Below are positions 40,601-48,204 of a stretch of 64,000 nt of DNA, piece after piece. Source of the stretch: Sinonovacula constricta (lineage: Eukaryota > Mollusca > Bivalvia > Cardiida > Solecurtidae). Position 1 is the stretch's first letter. Each line of letters opens with the position of its first letter. The position numbers were made by a program, and so were the translations under genes. The stretch is from assembly GCA_007844125.1 (NCBI GenBank), contig CM017559.1, positions 68,278,546 through 68,342,545 on the forward strand, written 5' to 3'. A model generated the notes under the pieces. The model was not told where the DNA came from. It saw only the letters and a list, made by a program, of their open reading frames with translations, and did not search any database.

Positions 40601-43600
40601 TCATCGAACAAGCAATCCACATGAATGACTCTGAAGTGTGTAGGTTATATTTATGATTATTCTATCAGACAGACATATAGAGAATGTTCACACAGGTAAA
40701 ACCTATGCTGTCTTTGTACACCCCAAAGTTTGGGTCATAGCTGACTGGTTCAACAAATAAACATCAAATACCTGGGTTATAACCACCCACTGATTACACC
40801 AGCCTAAAGGTTACAGACAACTTTTCAATAGAAATAATTGCAGATGGTTTTCTGTAATTAACATTTGTGCTGATTGCTTGCAGCTAAGTCATAATATTAT
40901 TGCAAGGTGTTGACAGTTTTCTTTCAATTTTCACCTTAAAAACTGATCCATTTCCTTCAGGAAAAAGACATTTTATATCAAATATATTATTGGTAAAGTT
41001 AAAAGAAACAAGTTAAGAATGAAAGACTATTTTGCTATTTTAAATAATACATAGTAGTGAATACTTTTATTTTTAAAAATTGGACCTGGTAATGCAATTG
41101 GTAGAGCATCGGCTCCAGGTATGGGTTCAATCTGGGCCGCCACATACCAAAAGTCATTATGGTAGGTATAGCTCTCTTGCCAATGCTCAAGCAAAAAATG
41201 GGATAGTTTAATTATGATGTTATCTTTTATTTATGTAATGCATCATAAGTATTGCTGAATCTTTCTTTGTTTTGCATTATAACATTGTATTTCAATAATC
41301 TGGCATATGTGAAATAAGTGTTAGATATCAAAATGATAGTCATTTAATGTAGATTTGAAATATTCTACTTATACTTCAATATAATGTTATCTCATTATTT
41401 GTAATATTATGGATGTCCAAATGATGGTATTTCCTAAGGTGATTGATCTTGGGTAAAGCACTAACTGTCCAGATGTTTCACAATTAGTTTATGATGACCA
41501 CTGGCTGAGTCTGGGGTTATTTGTGCAAAATCTAAGAGTCATTCAGCTGTGCTTAGTGTGCTGTGCATTTAGCTTGCTTTGGTCACCAGATGGAACCTGT
41601 CTGGTGATATATCTGTCATTACATCATAAAGAAGCATGAAGGGCCATATCAAAGGAAGCCCAAATAATTTGCACAATAAATAGCTTAAGCATTTGGCTTC
41701 TTATGACAGACTTGCTATATATTAGGCTCTGAATGATATAGAAGGAATTCCTTGATTCTAAAAGACAAGTCATAAGTATTTGTAATGGATTATCCATTGT
41801 AATAAGTTGTTGGAACTCCACTGTGTTATTTAAATTGCTGTTATATTCAGAATAAATGTGTTTAAACAACTGGCAAGCCATTCTGCTGTTTTTCCGCACC
41901 TAGCTTGTGACTCTGGATAATAATTCACATTAACAACAGCTTGAACTTGAACTTTTAAAAATAACTTTATAATAGTTTGACAACTGATTGGCCTGGTGTC
42001 AGGATAATGTTACCTTCACTATGTGCTAACAAGTGTATGCACAGGTAAAAATATTAAGACTGAGCATCAAATAGAGCATATCCTGACTAGAAAGCTTCCA
42101 GTGGAAGCTGGCTGATCAGGATGTACAATATTTGCCTTCCAGTGGGAGCTGGGTGATCTGGATGTACAGTATTAGCCTTCCAGTGGAAGCTGGGTGATCT
42201 GGATGTACAATATTTGCCTTACAGTGGGAGCTGGTTGATCAGTAATAAGAATTAATCTCTGTGTTTCTCACAGTATCCAGACTTCCGGTCATGTGACCAA
42301 TCAAAGTACTGCGACCCATCAATGTTAACCAATCAGAAAGCTTATGAGCTATTATTTCCTAACACCAGACAAACAACATCTTTTGTTATCTAAACCATGC
42401 CATGTCTGATATAATCAACACCTATACTGAACCAATCAGCCTGTCTGGCCTTAACACCTGACAATCTGATTGCAATCAACACCCACAGATGACATTTAGT
42501 CTTATCCTGTCTCTTATTACAGCCAATCAGAACCTGTTACACTCAATGTATTTATAATATTTTAATCATATATAATATTATTTAAAAAAAACTGCGAAGT
42601 CCCCATAACTTTGATAACCTACATAACAGTAAATTTTACAGTAAATCTCGACATTTTTCATGGGATGAAAGAAAACAAGGGTTCAAAGGAAAAGTAGAAC
42701 TGCAACCAATTTGGTAGATATTGACACATAACCTGCTGTAAGTGTCATTGATCAGACTCAGGAAAATAGTGTAGATCCAAACTGGCAAGCTTTAATGAAC
42801 ACTAGCGACTAAAACTTTTAACAAAATACTTGACAGCAAATAGCGCTGATTCATATCATCAAGCTCCCACCAGAAGCTGTCTTATCAGGATCAGCAATAT
42901 TTACTGCAGAGTCCTTTTATCGTGTTCATGAATTTAGTAAATAATTAAGAATATGTATTGTAATAACTGGAAAGGGTTAAAAAAACTTCCTGAGTTCAAG
43001 GTCCTGATGTACAAGGTGATCAGTAAGACACTGCAGGTTAACATTCTCCCATGTTCGGGTAAAAAGTTCATTTGGACAATACAGAATATTTATTAAGAAA
43101 ATATTTTGGACACATTATTGAAAAATGTCCTAACCTGGCAAACTCATCTTCTATGTTGGTAAGTGACGTCACAACACGGACAGTGCTTTAGTGGAAGGAT
43201 ATGGAAGGAAGTAGCTAGCTAGACACACAATAATTCAGCAGATACTACAATGACACAAGTGTTTCTGTCTGCTAATAAATTAATACACAAATGTCAGAAG
43301 TCAGTGGCAAAATGATGACAACATCCTTCTTGGGATACAAGGATATTGGCCTCAATGATATTAAATCCTAAGATACGTGTGCCTCAGAGTAGGGTTTTCT
43401 ACAATGTTCAGAATACTGGGCTTGTTCTAAAAATTAAACATTGTGGAAGGTGGAACCAAAAAGGTCTTCAGAGAGCTTGATTAAGCGAAACTGAACAATG
43501 ATTTCCTTATGGTAGAGCAAGCATACGTTGGGATCTCCAATTTAGAGTATGCATGCATGTCTAAAATTATTGTAATCTGGGGCTGTAGGTTCTTTTACTC

Positions 43601-44478
43601 TTTCTGACCATCTATTCTGTGTCACTCATACCAGACTAAATAAGAGTTTAATAAAAAAAAAATCTTTTTCTTATTGATGTGTTTGAATAAATATTTTCAT
43701 ATTTGATGATTAATTTTGAACCTGATTTTTCAGTTAAAAAAACGATAAAAAACATAAAATGTTAATATCAACCATAATATTTTATAGATAACTCGACAAA
43801 TGTTGAAACATGTCAATTAATCATCTTGAGCAGAATTATTTTTCAATTAAAGTGCAAAAAAAAAGGTTAACTTATAATAAATGAATGGGTTGGGTAAGTT
43901 AACAATTTATTAAATATTTCAGGTATTTTGAGTCTGGTCAATCAAGTAACATGCCTGGCTTGTTAATGGAACATAACTGGTTTATAACTGTAACTGCTTG
44001 ACAGAAAAAGTTTCTATAAGACTGACAGTTGTATTTTTAAAGTGTGCTTATTTTTTATACAAAATGATACCTTTTATTGTCTTATCATTCTAAAACAGTC
44101 GTAAACAAATTAGTATCAAAGTTTATGTTAAAAATCGATAAAGTAATTCTATATGGTTAAAAATCAATAAAGTAATTCCATTTGAGAAAGATTTTAGCAA
44201 TTCTCCATCAACATTAATTCACATATATTTTACATATATTTCTATACAATTTTAATATATTTATAATTTTAACATATATTTATTCATATGTAAAACAGTT
44301 TGTTCACTTTCATACCAATAACTAACCAAGAATATTTGTAATTCACAAAATTACAATAGACACTACTTTCAAGTACAAGAAAATATTAGCATGCAGCTCA
44401 ACTTACCTTGCTTTCTTTGTTCTTTTTCTTTTTCCCATGTAAAGATATATAATGCTTCCCAAATGTTTCTTCTCTCAT
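13011..44478 (-). CDS. Six-exon gene, unrecognised 609-residue beta-rich protein
   Basis: I assemble this CDS from exons 44478-44407, 39811-39767, 34612-33798, 23143-22987, 14381-14300 and 13669-13011 on the minus strand (72+45+815+157+82+659 = 1,830 nt including TAG). All five introns are GT-AG with good donors (GTAAGT, GTAAGT, GTCAGT, GTGAGT, GTATGT), and all phases match. Seen: no signal peptide and no membrane segment; a lysine-rich stretch GKKKKNKESK at residues 15-24; a helical, charged segment at about 30-60; a large segment rich in alternating beta-type residues at about 105-300; a second beta-type segment at about 312-460; an acidic run EDMDDEDDEVD near 559-569; and C-terminal DSVL, which fits a class I PDZ ligand. 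Exons are clearly more GC-rich than the surrounding DNA. I do not recognise the family. A C2-like fold for the first beta region and a tubby/LURP-like barrel for the second are guesses only. It is probably an intracellular scaffold or adaptor, but this is not shown. The exon structure is firm; the first two exons are less certain than the last four. Confidence 0.8.
13670..14299 (-). other. Intron 5
   Basis: A 630-bp intron, GTATGT to CACAG, the shortest of the gene. It carries one inverted-repeat element copy at 14111-14193, about 110 bp below the donor of exon 5. Confidence 0.75.
14111..14193. repeat. Inverted-repeat element copy (intron 5)
   Basis: Left arm GATGCAGATCCAGAACTG; right arm GGGGCTGACTGATCAGGATT then TGCACTATATGCTGC. 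Confidence 0.75.
14300..14381 (-). CDS. Coding exon 5 (residues 364-391)
   Basis: An 82-nt exon lies between acceptor TTGCATTTTTCAG and donor GTTCAG|GTATGT. It reads SVRYRLAILVVTAEGPNCLC then SAKWKSS, and leaves a G that joins AC of exon 6 to make Asp. The run RLAILVV looks like a buried strand rather than a membrane span because it is too short. This exon was found from its splice sites and frame continuity. Confidence 0.88.
14538..14580. repeat. Inverted-repeat element, right arm
   Basis: CAGGAGCAGGCAGATCTGGA then TCTACACTATTTGTCTTAG; the left arm is missing or worn. Confidence 0.65.
15430..15470. repeat. Inverted-repeat element, left arm
   Basis: TTAGTGTAGATCGAGATCAC then ACAGCTCTCAG matches the left arm only. 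Confidence 0.6.
17766..17820. repeat. Inverted-repeat element copy
   Basis: GTTAGTGCAGATTGTGATTG and GTGGATCTGAGTGTAAACTA form worn left and right arms. Confidence 0.55.
18450..18495. repeat. Inverted-repeat element, left arm
   Basis: AGCAAATAGTGCAGATCCTG then ATCAAACATCTCCCAGC is close to the consensus left arm. Confidence 0.7.
18845..19120 (-). mobile_element. SINE B copy with tRNA-like head
   Basis: On the minus strand a tRNA-like head (ATAGCTCAGGTGGTAGAGC, 19115-19085) is followed by the family body. It ends with TTAATGTGGGAAGGTCTTAC, CCGGTGGTTCTATCCAGACA and ATTTTCCTCCATCATAGCTG, the 3' text shared with the copy at 39098-39310. Confidence 0.65.
19121..19330 (+). mobile_element. Second tRNA-derived fragment beside SINE B
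   Basis: GAGGTCGCGGGTTCAAACAC is a box B on the plus strand. The following text (GACCTTTAAGTTGGTAGTAA, GGGGACAGCATTACGCC) matches the 7500-7620 block in reverse, so two tRNA-derived units lie head to head. Confidence 0.5.
19493..19562. repeat. Inverted-repeat element copy
   Basis: AAAATAGTGTAGATCCATCA and GGTGGGAGCTGTCTGCTCAG then GACTATTTGCTGCTT; both arms are clear. Confidence 0.8.
20322..20653. repeat. 66-bp minisatellite
   Basis: Five almost identical units (AACCTGGCTAAATAAAGACT, TGAATCTTGCCAGCTACAAG, ATAAAGGCCACACAAGCC, AAATATAT); the last is shortened. Near-identity points to recent expansion. The period of 66 keeps frames open on both strands without being a gene. Confidence 0.95.
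20977..21045. repeat. Inverted-repeat element copy
   Basis: CAGCAGCAAATAATACAGAA and TCTGATCTGGATCTACACCA then TTTGTCTTATG. Confidence 0.75.
22742..22960. repeat. 53-bp minisatellite next to exon 4
   Basis: About four units (AATTCACCAAGAACAGATTA, CTCACTGTTGATAAATCAC, AATCAAGAAAATAT) with worn relatives back to about 22.6 kb. It ends 26 bp below the exon 4 donor, so array growth here could affect splicing. Confidence 0.9.
22987..23143 (-). CDS. Coding exon 4 (residues 311-363)
   Basis: A 157-nt exon lies between acceptor TATATTTCAG and donor AAAACA|GTGAGT. It opens by completing the split Arg codon, then reads FVNYQRGPVLECRS and so on to VVKTIDKT. It has two cysteines and several short beta-type strands. 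The GC content is sharply higher than the AT-rich minisatellite DNA beside it (22742-22960). It ends in phase 0, matching exon 5. Confidence 0.88.
26572..26757 (-). mobile_element. SINE B copy
   Basis: Minus-strand head (GTGGTAGAATCATCAACTTG, then AAGGGTTCAAGTCCC) followed by GGACTTCATGTGAAAAGGTG and GGTTCTACCCAAACATTTGT, matching the plus-strand copy at 39098-39310. Confidence 0.65.
28000..28039. mobile_element. Short SINE-like tail
   Basis: AAGTGTTGGTGTGCCGTAAA then ACCCAAATAAACAAATAAC; related text occurs in reverse near 48020-48065 (GTTTTACAGCACACCAACAC), suggesting another retroposon family's 3' end. Confidence 0.45.
28040..28106. repeat. Inverted-repeat element copy
   Basis: GAGTGTAGATTATGATCAGA then CAGCTCCCGC; right arm CTCAGTCTATGTTATTTGCC. 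Confidence 0.7.
29224..29379. repeat. 26-bp minisatellite
   Basis: About six units of GTGTTAAATGCTTAATTAAA then CCATAA; some units have TTTATTA or a shortened ATAGTG. Confidence 0.95.
30027..30126. mobile_element. TTAA-flanked MITE, 100 bp
   Basis: Terminal inverted repeats AGGTGGTCTCTGACAGTTT (30027-30045) and AAACTGTCGGATACCACCT (30108-30126) match at 17 of 19 positions. TTAA stands directly outside each end (30023-30026 and 30127-30130). TTAA duplication is typical of piggyBac-type transposition, though these ends do not start with CCC. A partial relative lies at 59043-59085. Confidence 0.75.
30611..30679. repeat. Inverted-repeat element copy
   Basis: CAGCAATTAGTGCAGATCCT and AGAGCTGGCTGCTCTGGATC then TACACTATTTGCCTAAG; followed by GTATAAATACATGTTTAGC, text that also follows several other copies. 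Confidence 0.85.
30978..31018. repeat. Inverted-repeat element, right arm
   Basis: GAGAGCTGGCTGATCTGAAT then GTACACTCTCTGCTTACTTA. Confidence 0.65.
31163..31476 (-). mobile_element. SINE A, full length, with 14-bp TSD
   Basis: The minus-strand head carries GGGCAATCAGTAGAGCATCG and CCCGGGTTCGATCCTGG (boxes A and B). Next come a variable middle, then the conserved 3' part (GGCAGCACTATATCTGCTTC, AAGTGGACACC, GGTGGGAAGATAAACCCAAC). ATGGATAGGTGTTT flanks it exactly at 31149-31162 and 31477-31490, so both ends are defined. Confidence 0.9.
31940..32013. repeat. Inverted-repeat element copy
   Basis: GCAGCAAATAGTACAGATCC and AGCAGCTGCATAATGATCAG then GGTTAACACTTTTGCC. Confidence 0.7.
33085..33175 (+). 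mobile_element. SINE B 3' fragment
   Basis: GGTTCTACCCAGACATTCCT then CAAAATAGCTGGATGTTGCT matches the 3' part of the family, without a tRNA-like head. Confidence 0.55.
33251..33300. repeat. Inverted-repeat element, mostly right arm
   Basis: AAAGCTGGCTTATCTCGATT then TACTCTATTTGCTAA. Confidence 0.55.
33798..34612 (-). CDS. Coding exon 3 (residues 40-311), main beta-rich region
   Basis: The largest exon, 815 nt, is bounded by a strong acceptor (CCTTTCTCCCTTTCAG) and donor CAAAG|GTCAGT. The open frame runs on into the intron for 26 codons, but the donor in phase 2 joins cleanly to exon 4 (AG+A = Arg). The protein begins with a helical segment (MIKKLMEEYKPKP) and a linker rich in Arg, Lys and Pro. 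Alternating hydrophobic strands follow (SLTVSLSSLEIY, KMLDVKLSFSY, DRVNLNVGIFIH, IRLNFDLNGRGHKLTMKLKL) and then a basic, Ser-rich loop. The pattern would suit a C2-type or other beta-sandwich domain, but no signature motif identifies one. Confidence 0.9.
35433..35512. repeat. Short array, about 27 bp unit
   Basis: Three units of CATCAACTCACCTATACATC with CACACAATA joins. Confidence 0.85.
35998..36040. repeat. Inverted-repeat element, right arm
   Basis: AGGAGCTGTTTAATTAAGAT then CTGCATTATTTGCGGC. Confidence 0.55.
36330..36452. repeat. 35-bp array grown from an inverted-repeat element
   Basis: The right arm GGAACTGGCTGATCTGGTTC then TATACTTCTTGC is followed by three tandem units of GTCTACTTCTTGCTTAACTT then TGTGCTTAGCAAGTT, which is the element's end plus its usual following text. 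Confidence 0.85.
36964..36999. repeat. Inverted-repeat element, right arm
   Basis: CAAGCAGGAGCTTGGCAAGA then TCTGCACTATTTGTTA, directly before the 43-bp array. Confidence 0.55.
37003..38025. repeat. 43-bp minisatellite, about 1 kb
   Basis: About 24 units of GATAACTGAGACTATAGGTC, TTAATCTCGTGGACATAATT, ACT, with variants CACATGG, CAAATGG and CTCATGG and 42/43-bp length changes. The antisense open frames in it come from the period. Confidence 0.95.
38603..38680. repeat. Inverted-repeat element copy
   Basis: AGGCAAATAGAACAGACCTA and GATGCCTGATCAGGATCTAC then ACTTCTTACTGCAG. Confidence 0.75.
38991..39070. repeat. Inverted-repeat element copy
   Basis: AAGGCAAATAATTTTGATCC then CAGCCCCTGCTGGGAGCC; right arm AACCAGGATCTGCACTATTG. 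The central CCCCTGCTGGGAG shows the fold-back point. Confidence 0.8.
39098..39310 (+). mobile_element. SINE B copy
   Basis: Head ATGACATAGTGGTAGAGTCA (box A) and ATGGGTTCAAGTCCTG (box B), then AATGTGGGAAGGTCTTCCAG, GATTCTACCCAGACATTTGT and AAAAATAGCTGGATG. This is the clearest sense-strand copy. Confidence 0.75.
39460..39535. repeat. Inverted-repeat element copy
   Basis: CAGCAACAAGTAGCACAAAT then CCTGATCAGACAATTTCC; the right arm is worn (GGGAGATGACC, AAGCAATTTATATAGG). Confidence 0.65.
39767..39811 (-). CDS. Coding exon 2 (residues 25-39)
   Basis: A 45-nt exon lies between acceptor ...TCAGTGCAG and donor GAG|GTAAGTTC. It reads LHLGGHINVAKMMAE and joins exon 3 (MRDLNDYDYS) in phase 0, making one continuous amphipathic helical stretch. 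Two in-frame ATGs at 39778 and 39775 precede GCC GAG, and the second has a good Kozak context (A at -3, G at +4). A TATAAATA lies at 39830-39823, so this exon could also be the first exon of a shorter transcript. The pyrimidine tract before the acceptor is weak, which lowers confidence in the exact 5' border. Confidence 0.6.
41083..41200 (+). mobile_element. SINE A head fragment
   Basis: GGACCTGGTAATGCAATTGG then TAGAGCATCGGCTCCAGG and GGGTTCAATC; it stops after about 115 bp, lacking the conserved 3' part. Confidence 0.7.
42065..42245. repeat. Inverted-repeat element with 41-bp array of its right half
   Basis: A whole element (CATCAAATAGAGCATATCCT to GGATGTACAATATTTGCC) is followed by three more copies of its right half (TTCCAGTGGGAGCTGGGTGA, TCTGGATGTACAATATTTGC). 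Confidence 0.85.
42834..42908. repeat. Inverted-repeat element copy
   Basis: ACAGCAAATAGCGCTGATTC, then AAGCTCCCACCAGAAGCTGT and CTTATCAGGATCAGCAATAT. A lone left arm (AAATAGTGTAGATCC) is at 42767-42793. Confidence 0.75.
44407..44478 (-). CDS. Coding exon 1 (residues 1-24) of the six-exon gene
   Basis: The ATG at 44478 has A at -3 and opens a frame that runs exactly in phase 0 to a consensus donor (AAG|GTAAGT). It encodes a basic N-terminus beginning MREETFGKHY and ending KKKKNKESK. A TATA-like promoter lies about 300 bp upstream. The alternative ATG at 44438 (MGKRKRTKKA) is out of frame with the next exon and soon meets a stop, so I prefer 44478. The exon is supported by frame continuity and signals only. 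If it is not coding, translation could begin at the methionines of the next exon. Confidence 0.55.
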
Positions 44479-44750
44479 TTTTAATTATAATCAAAAATCT
44501 CCAAAAACTTAATTTACTTATTAATTCAAAACATCAGTCATTACCATTAAATAATTAACTAGCAATAAGTGTTGTTGTTTTGTCAGTTATATAGTCACAA
44601 ATGTTAACACGTAATTAAGTCCTCAAAAGTAACTTATGAAATAGTAAAAAGAATCAGTAACCAGAAATGTGTTGTTTTGCCTCCGTGTGGAGAGTGCACA
44701 CAGAGCACACCAGAGTGGTCAGCCCACAGCAGACTGTAGCTAGACTGTAT
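44479..44750 (-). other. Predicted 5' UTR of the six-exon gene
   Basis: This lies between the expected start of transcription (about 30 bp below the TATA box) and the chosen ATG. It contains a short upstream ORF at 44547-44521 (MVMTDVLN then stop) and one more out-of-frame ATG at 44534. The ends are inferred from promoter spacing, not seen directly. Confidence 0.4.
44521..44547 (-). other. Upstream ORF in the predicted 5' UTR
   Basis: An eight-codon uORF (MVMTDVLN) ends 42 nt before the chosen start codon. Such uORFs often lower translation of the main frame. It matters only if the promoter at 44.78 kb is real. Confidence 0.3.
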
Positions 44751-44772
44751 ACTAGAGGCTCAGGTTTACCTG

Positions 44773-44812
44773 TATTTATACAGCACCTCCCCAACTGTTC
44801 CCCCCTCCCTCA
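44773..44812 (-). promoter_or_regulatory. TATA box and GC-rich upstream tract of the gene
   Basis: On the minus strand TATAAATA (44780-44773) is preceded by a G-rich tract (GGGAGGGGGGAACAG, within 44812-44787), unusual in this AT-rich DNA. It is followed at the right distance by TACAGTCTAG, an initiator-like stretch. The GC-rich block from about 44.66 to 44.82 kb contrasts with both flanks, as expected of a promoter and first exon. This is inferred from sequence only. Confidence 0.5.
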
Positions 44813-45098
44813 CTGGCTTGTCAACCCTGACGATTATATACAATCCAGCCATGGCCCTCCCAGTAAAAGTACAGTGATACAGCAGGTAAAGTGCTTCAGC
44901 ATTTTTGGAGTTACCTCAACATAAAAAAATAAAAAGTTTTATTATTTTAAACTGCATAAGTAATTTTAAGTCATTTCCTTCATCTACAGGAAAAGTTGTT
45001 TAGATTATTGCTATGGGCTCAAAAGCAAGTCCTACAGATCCTGATCAGAAAATAGTTTTTATAACAAATAACAGAACAGAGATACAAATTAATATCTA

Positions 45099-45242
45099 CG
45101 AGGTACAGTCAGAAAGTTTACATATATTTATAAGTTCTTGCAGTGGAATCGTTATATCTTTATGTCGTATATTTAATTACAGAATCGTACGGAAAATAAA
45201 AAATATATCATGACAGTCCAGGAACTTTTTGACTGTACCTCG
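45099..45242. mobile_element. Mariner-like MITE, 144 bp
   Basis: The ends CGAGGTACAGTCAGAAAGTT and (reverse) CGAGGTACAGTCAAAAAGTT match at 19 of 20 bases. TA stands outside each end (45097-45098 and 45243-45244), the target duplication of Tc1/mariner elements. The end sequence resembles mariner-type terminal repeats. The middle is AT-rich and non-coding. Confidence 0.85.
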
Positions 45243-45244
45243 TA

Positions 45245-46728
45245 AAGTACCACAGGCAGTTTTCACTCTAACTCGGCATGGATTAGCACCTTGTCTCCAA
45301 AAATGACCCAGTTTGCCGTATATCTTTTTAGTCAGAAAATAAGAAAAAATGGTAAAGTGGGAACATCCTAACTGTATAAGCCTTGAACTATATTATTTCA
45401 AGAAAAGGCATAAAAAAATAAAAAAAATAAAATCCACATTTCATATAATTTTAAAAACATATTTGTTTGAAAATCTTCAGACAGTATATTTTACAATTGG
45501 ATCAGCTTTTAATCTGTAAGGCCTCAGGAGTTGTTTGCTATTTTGGAGAAAATGGCACAGATAACAATCTTTGTATTGACTTGTATATCCTGCTGCTGTC
45601 ACTGACATACCAAACTTGCTTCTGAAATAAACGGAGCATGTTACTGCATGGCATATGGCTTAAAACTGTATTCAATACTTACTTCTGTGAACCTTATTTA
45701 ATAAATAAACAATACAATTGGTATATATATTTTGTTTTTATAAAATGACATCAACCACAGCCACAAATACATGCAAAAAGACAGCACTATTTTAGGCAAG
45801 AATGAAAGGTCACATCACATTGATTAAAAGAAAACCTTAATTTCCATTTAAAGTAGACATTTTTTCCCAACCTCCCATTCATTGCCACATTTTGTTACAC
45901 CAATCATTTGCTAAAGGAAATTGCTCATCTCATTTGCATCTATCAAAGCCTGTAAGTTATACAGAAGTTGGTATGTATCACAGGGCAACTGTAACACTAA
46001 ACCCTGACTGTGCTGTATTTATACTGACAGTGGGTAATTGCATACAATTTAATTCCTTGGTAACTGGACGTACTGATTGATACTTAGAAACAAAAAGTGT
46101 AGATCTTGATCAGATCGCTCCCTTGCTGTCTTCCCTGGACCTATACATGTTGCCCTAGCCTCACTTATTTATGCAATACATGTTAAGGGCAAACTAGATT
46201 GGGCTGTACAATGAACTTGTTTAATCCAGTTACATAACCAGTCTAAGTAATTTTCCCCTCATTGATATTCAATTGTAAATAAACATGCACATTTAAGAGG
46301 TTTAAGACTGCACTTTCTTGAACTGTATTTTTTGTTGTTTATTTGTTCGGTTTAAAGCAATACTATTGTGTTTGCCCAACTATATTGCTTTTGGCCTAAA
46401 CAAGTTTTTTTTTAAAGTTAATATCATTTCTATTCCAGAGAAGGTCTTGTAGGAAAAATCAAACACATCTTGAGTCTGCTGCAGCAGGGGTTATTTGCAT
46501 GCACTGGTTTTATATAATAACCATGGATGATTTACGGGCTTACTGATAACTTCTTGACATGTAAAACCTAGTTATAAAACTCCAAATCTAATAACACATT
46601 GTTATGGACCATTAAAAAACAATATTATAAGCTCCTGACTTGCTAAACATGTATTTAACTGACTTCAACAGAAAGTGTAGACACTGATGTTTTTAACTGC
46701 TGAGTCTGCAGCAGTATCCTTAGATGTT
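45245..46728. other. Intergenic DNA
   Basis: AT-rich. One inverted-repeat element copy lies at 46090-46158; no gene is supported. Confidence 0.5.
46090..46158. repeat. Inverted-repeat element copy
   Basis: AAAAGTGTAGATCTTGATCA then GATCGCTCCC; right arm CCTGGACCTATACATGTTGC. Confidence 0.65.
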
Positions 46729-47023
46729 TGTTTGTATATTGGGTTTATCGTCCCACCAACAGTATTTCAGTTATCTGGAGACGGTGTCCATTTGAAGCAG
46801 ATATAGTGCTGCCTTCACTGTGTATACCATGCCTTGAACACCTGTCATGATATCACATGCTGTCACATCATCCTGACACCGGGCCAACCAGTCATGGAAC
46901 TACCCTTATATTTGCTCGAGTGTTAGCAAGGGAGCTATACCACTACCATTTTTTACAACTTTGGTATGTTGCGGCCAGGGACCTGGAGCCAACACTCTAC
47001 TGATTGCGCTACAAAGTCCGGTA
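46728..47023 (-). mobile_element. SINE A, full length, with 10-bp TSD
   Basis: On plus it reads TTGGGTTTATCGTCCCACCA and on to ACTGATTGCGCTACAAAGTC (box A reversed). CCTTAGATGT flanks both sides (46718-46727 and 47024-47033). The box B region is partly deleted (GCGGCCAGGGACCTGGAGCC). Confidence 0.85.
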
Positions 47024-47393
47024 CCTTAGATGTCTAAATATGCATGATAAGGGTTAAACAGATGATGCCAACAGTTTAACAAGTACCATAACTGTCATAA
47101 CACCATAACACTTCCCTTTTATTACAACCATCGAGGCACTCATAATAAACCTAGTGAGGCACCATGGCAGCTTTTACAACTTTTGTGCCAGCATTTGCAT
47201 TTTATTGGTGCCAACAGACAAGAACCAGCATATAGCCTCCACTTCAAGTAGGCTTGCAGGAGGACCTCAAGGGGAACATGACACCACACACTAGCTTTTA
47301 CTCCACATCCATCCTCATTGAATTAATTAATTAAAGCATAGTCTATATCATACATCTTAAGGAAAGGGTGCCCAGTCTTGGCTACAGACTTGG

Positions 47394-47432
47394 CAGGTGC
47401 AGATCTTGGTCACACAGCTCCCTGCATTTAGA
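47394..47432. repeat. Inverted-repeat element, left arm
   Basis: GCAGGTGCAGATCTTGGTCA then CACAGCTCCCTGC. Confidence 0.55.
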
Positions 47433-47603
47433 AAGCTCAAAGTTTTCTTGACATTAAAAAGAAATAAAAGTAAAGATAAAACTGTTTACATATCTTTCAA
47501 AATGTCATTAAATGAAAAACATAAAATGTGACATTTTATTTGGAATTTAGAGAACAGCTATTTTAAGAGGAAAAATAATTATTTAAAAATTCAGTTTATT
47601 ACA

Positions 47604-47795
47604 GTTCCATAATAAGATACGATGATCAGACAGTATAGTTCCATAATAAGTAACTATGATCACAGACATTATAGTTCCATAATAAGATACGATGATGACA
47701 GACATTATAGTTCCATAATAAGATACGATGATCACAGACAGTATAGTTCCATAATAAGTTACTGTGATGACAAATATTATAGTTCCATAATATTA
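47604..47795. repeat. 36-bp minisatellite
   Basis: Five units of AGTTCCATAATAAGATACGA, TGATCACAGACA, TTAT; multiple-of-three period explains the repetitive frame. Confidence 0.9.
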
Positions 47796-48204
47796 TATAC
47801 ATTCTATAAATAAACGTTTTTTATAGTAAGTACATCTACTGTTTGTAAAGTAATAATGTGAACACTTGTTTTTAAAGCATCTTTTATAAGGTTTTTCATT
47901 CATTTCTTATTACTCACAAGGATTTGTTGTTTGTAATGGAGAGTTATTCATATTTTGGGGTTTTATGACACTGAACAGGTCATACGGCGCCCAATAATGG
48001 AGAGTTAGGAATATTTCAAAATATGTTGAGTTTTACAGCACACCAACACTTGATCTATAGGTCATATGGAACTGAATACAACAAAGTTTAATGTGAATAG
48101 AGTAAAATCATGTTAAAAATAAATTCATGTTTGAAAATATAAAAATCTATTGGGTTAAAATAATGTGAATTATGATTAAATGTGTTAGCATATTTAACAT
48201 TTTA

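Larger units (their letters stand above)
39812..44406 (-). other. Intron 1
   Basis: 4.6 kb, GTAAGT to GCAG. It contains a SINE A head fragment (41083-41200, sense on plus), inverted-repeat element copies (42065-42135, 42767-42793, 42834-42908) and a tandem array derived from that element (42097-42245). The remainder is AT-rich with no recognised feature. Confidence 0.6.

Noticed and set aside
44407..44438. MGKRKRTKKA as the start of the protein
   Set aside because: That frame leaves the exon in phase 2 and meets a stop within exon 2; the frame from 44478 stays open.
44667..44924. An 85-codon plus-strand frame
   Set aside because: It overlaps the GC-rich promoter and first-exon region of the minus-strand gene; no supporting signals of its own.
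45013..45213. A 66-codon plus-strand frame
   Set aside because: It crosses a MITE end and has no coding features.
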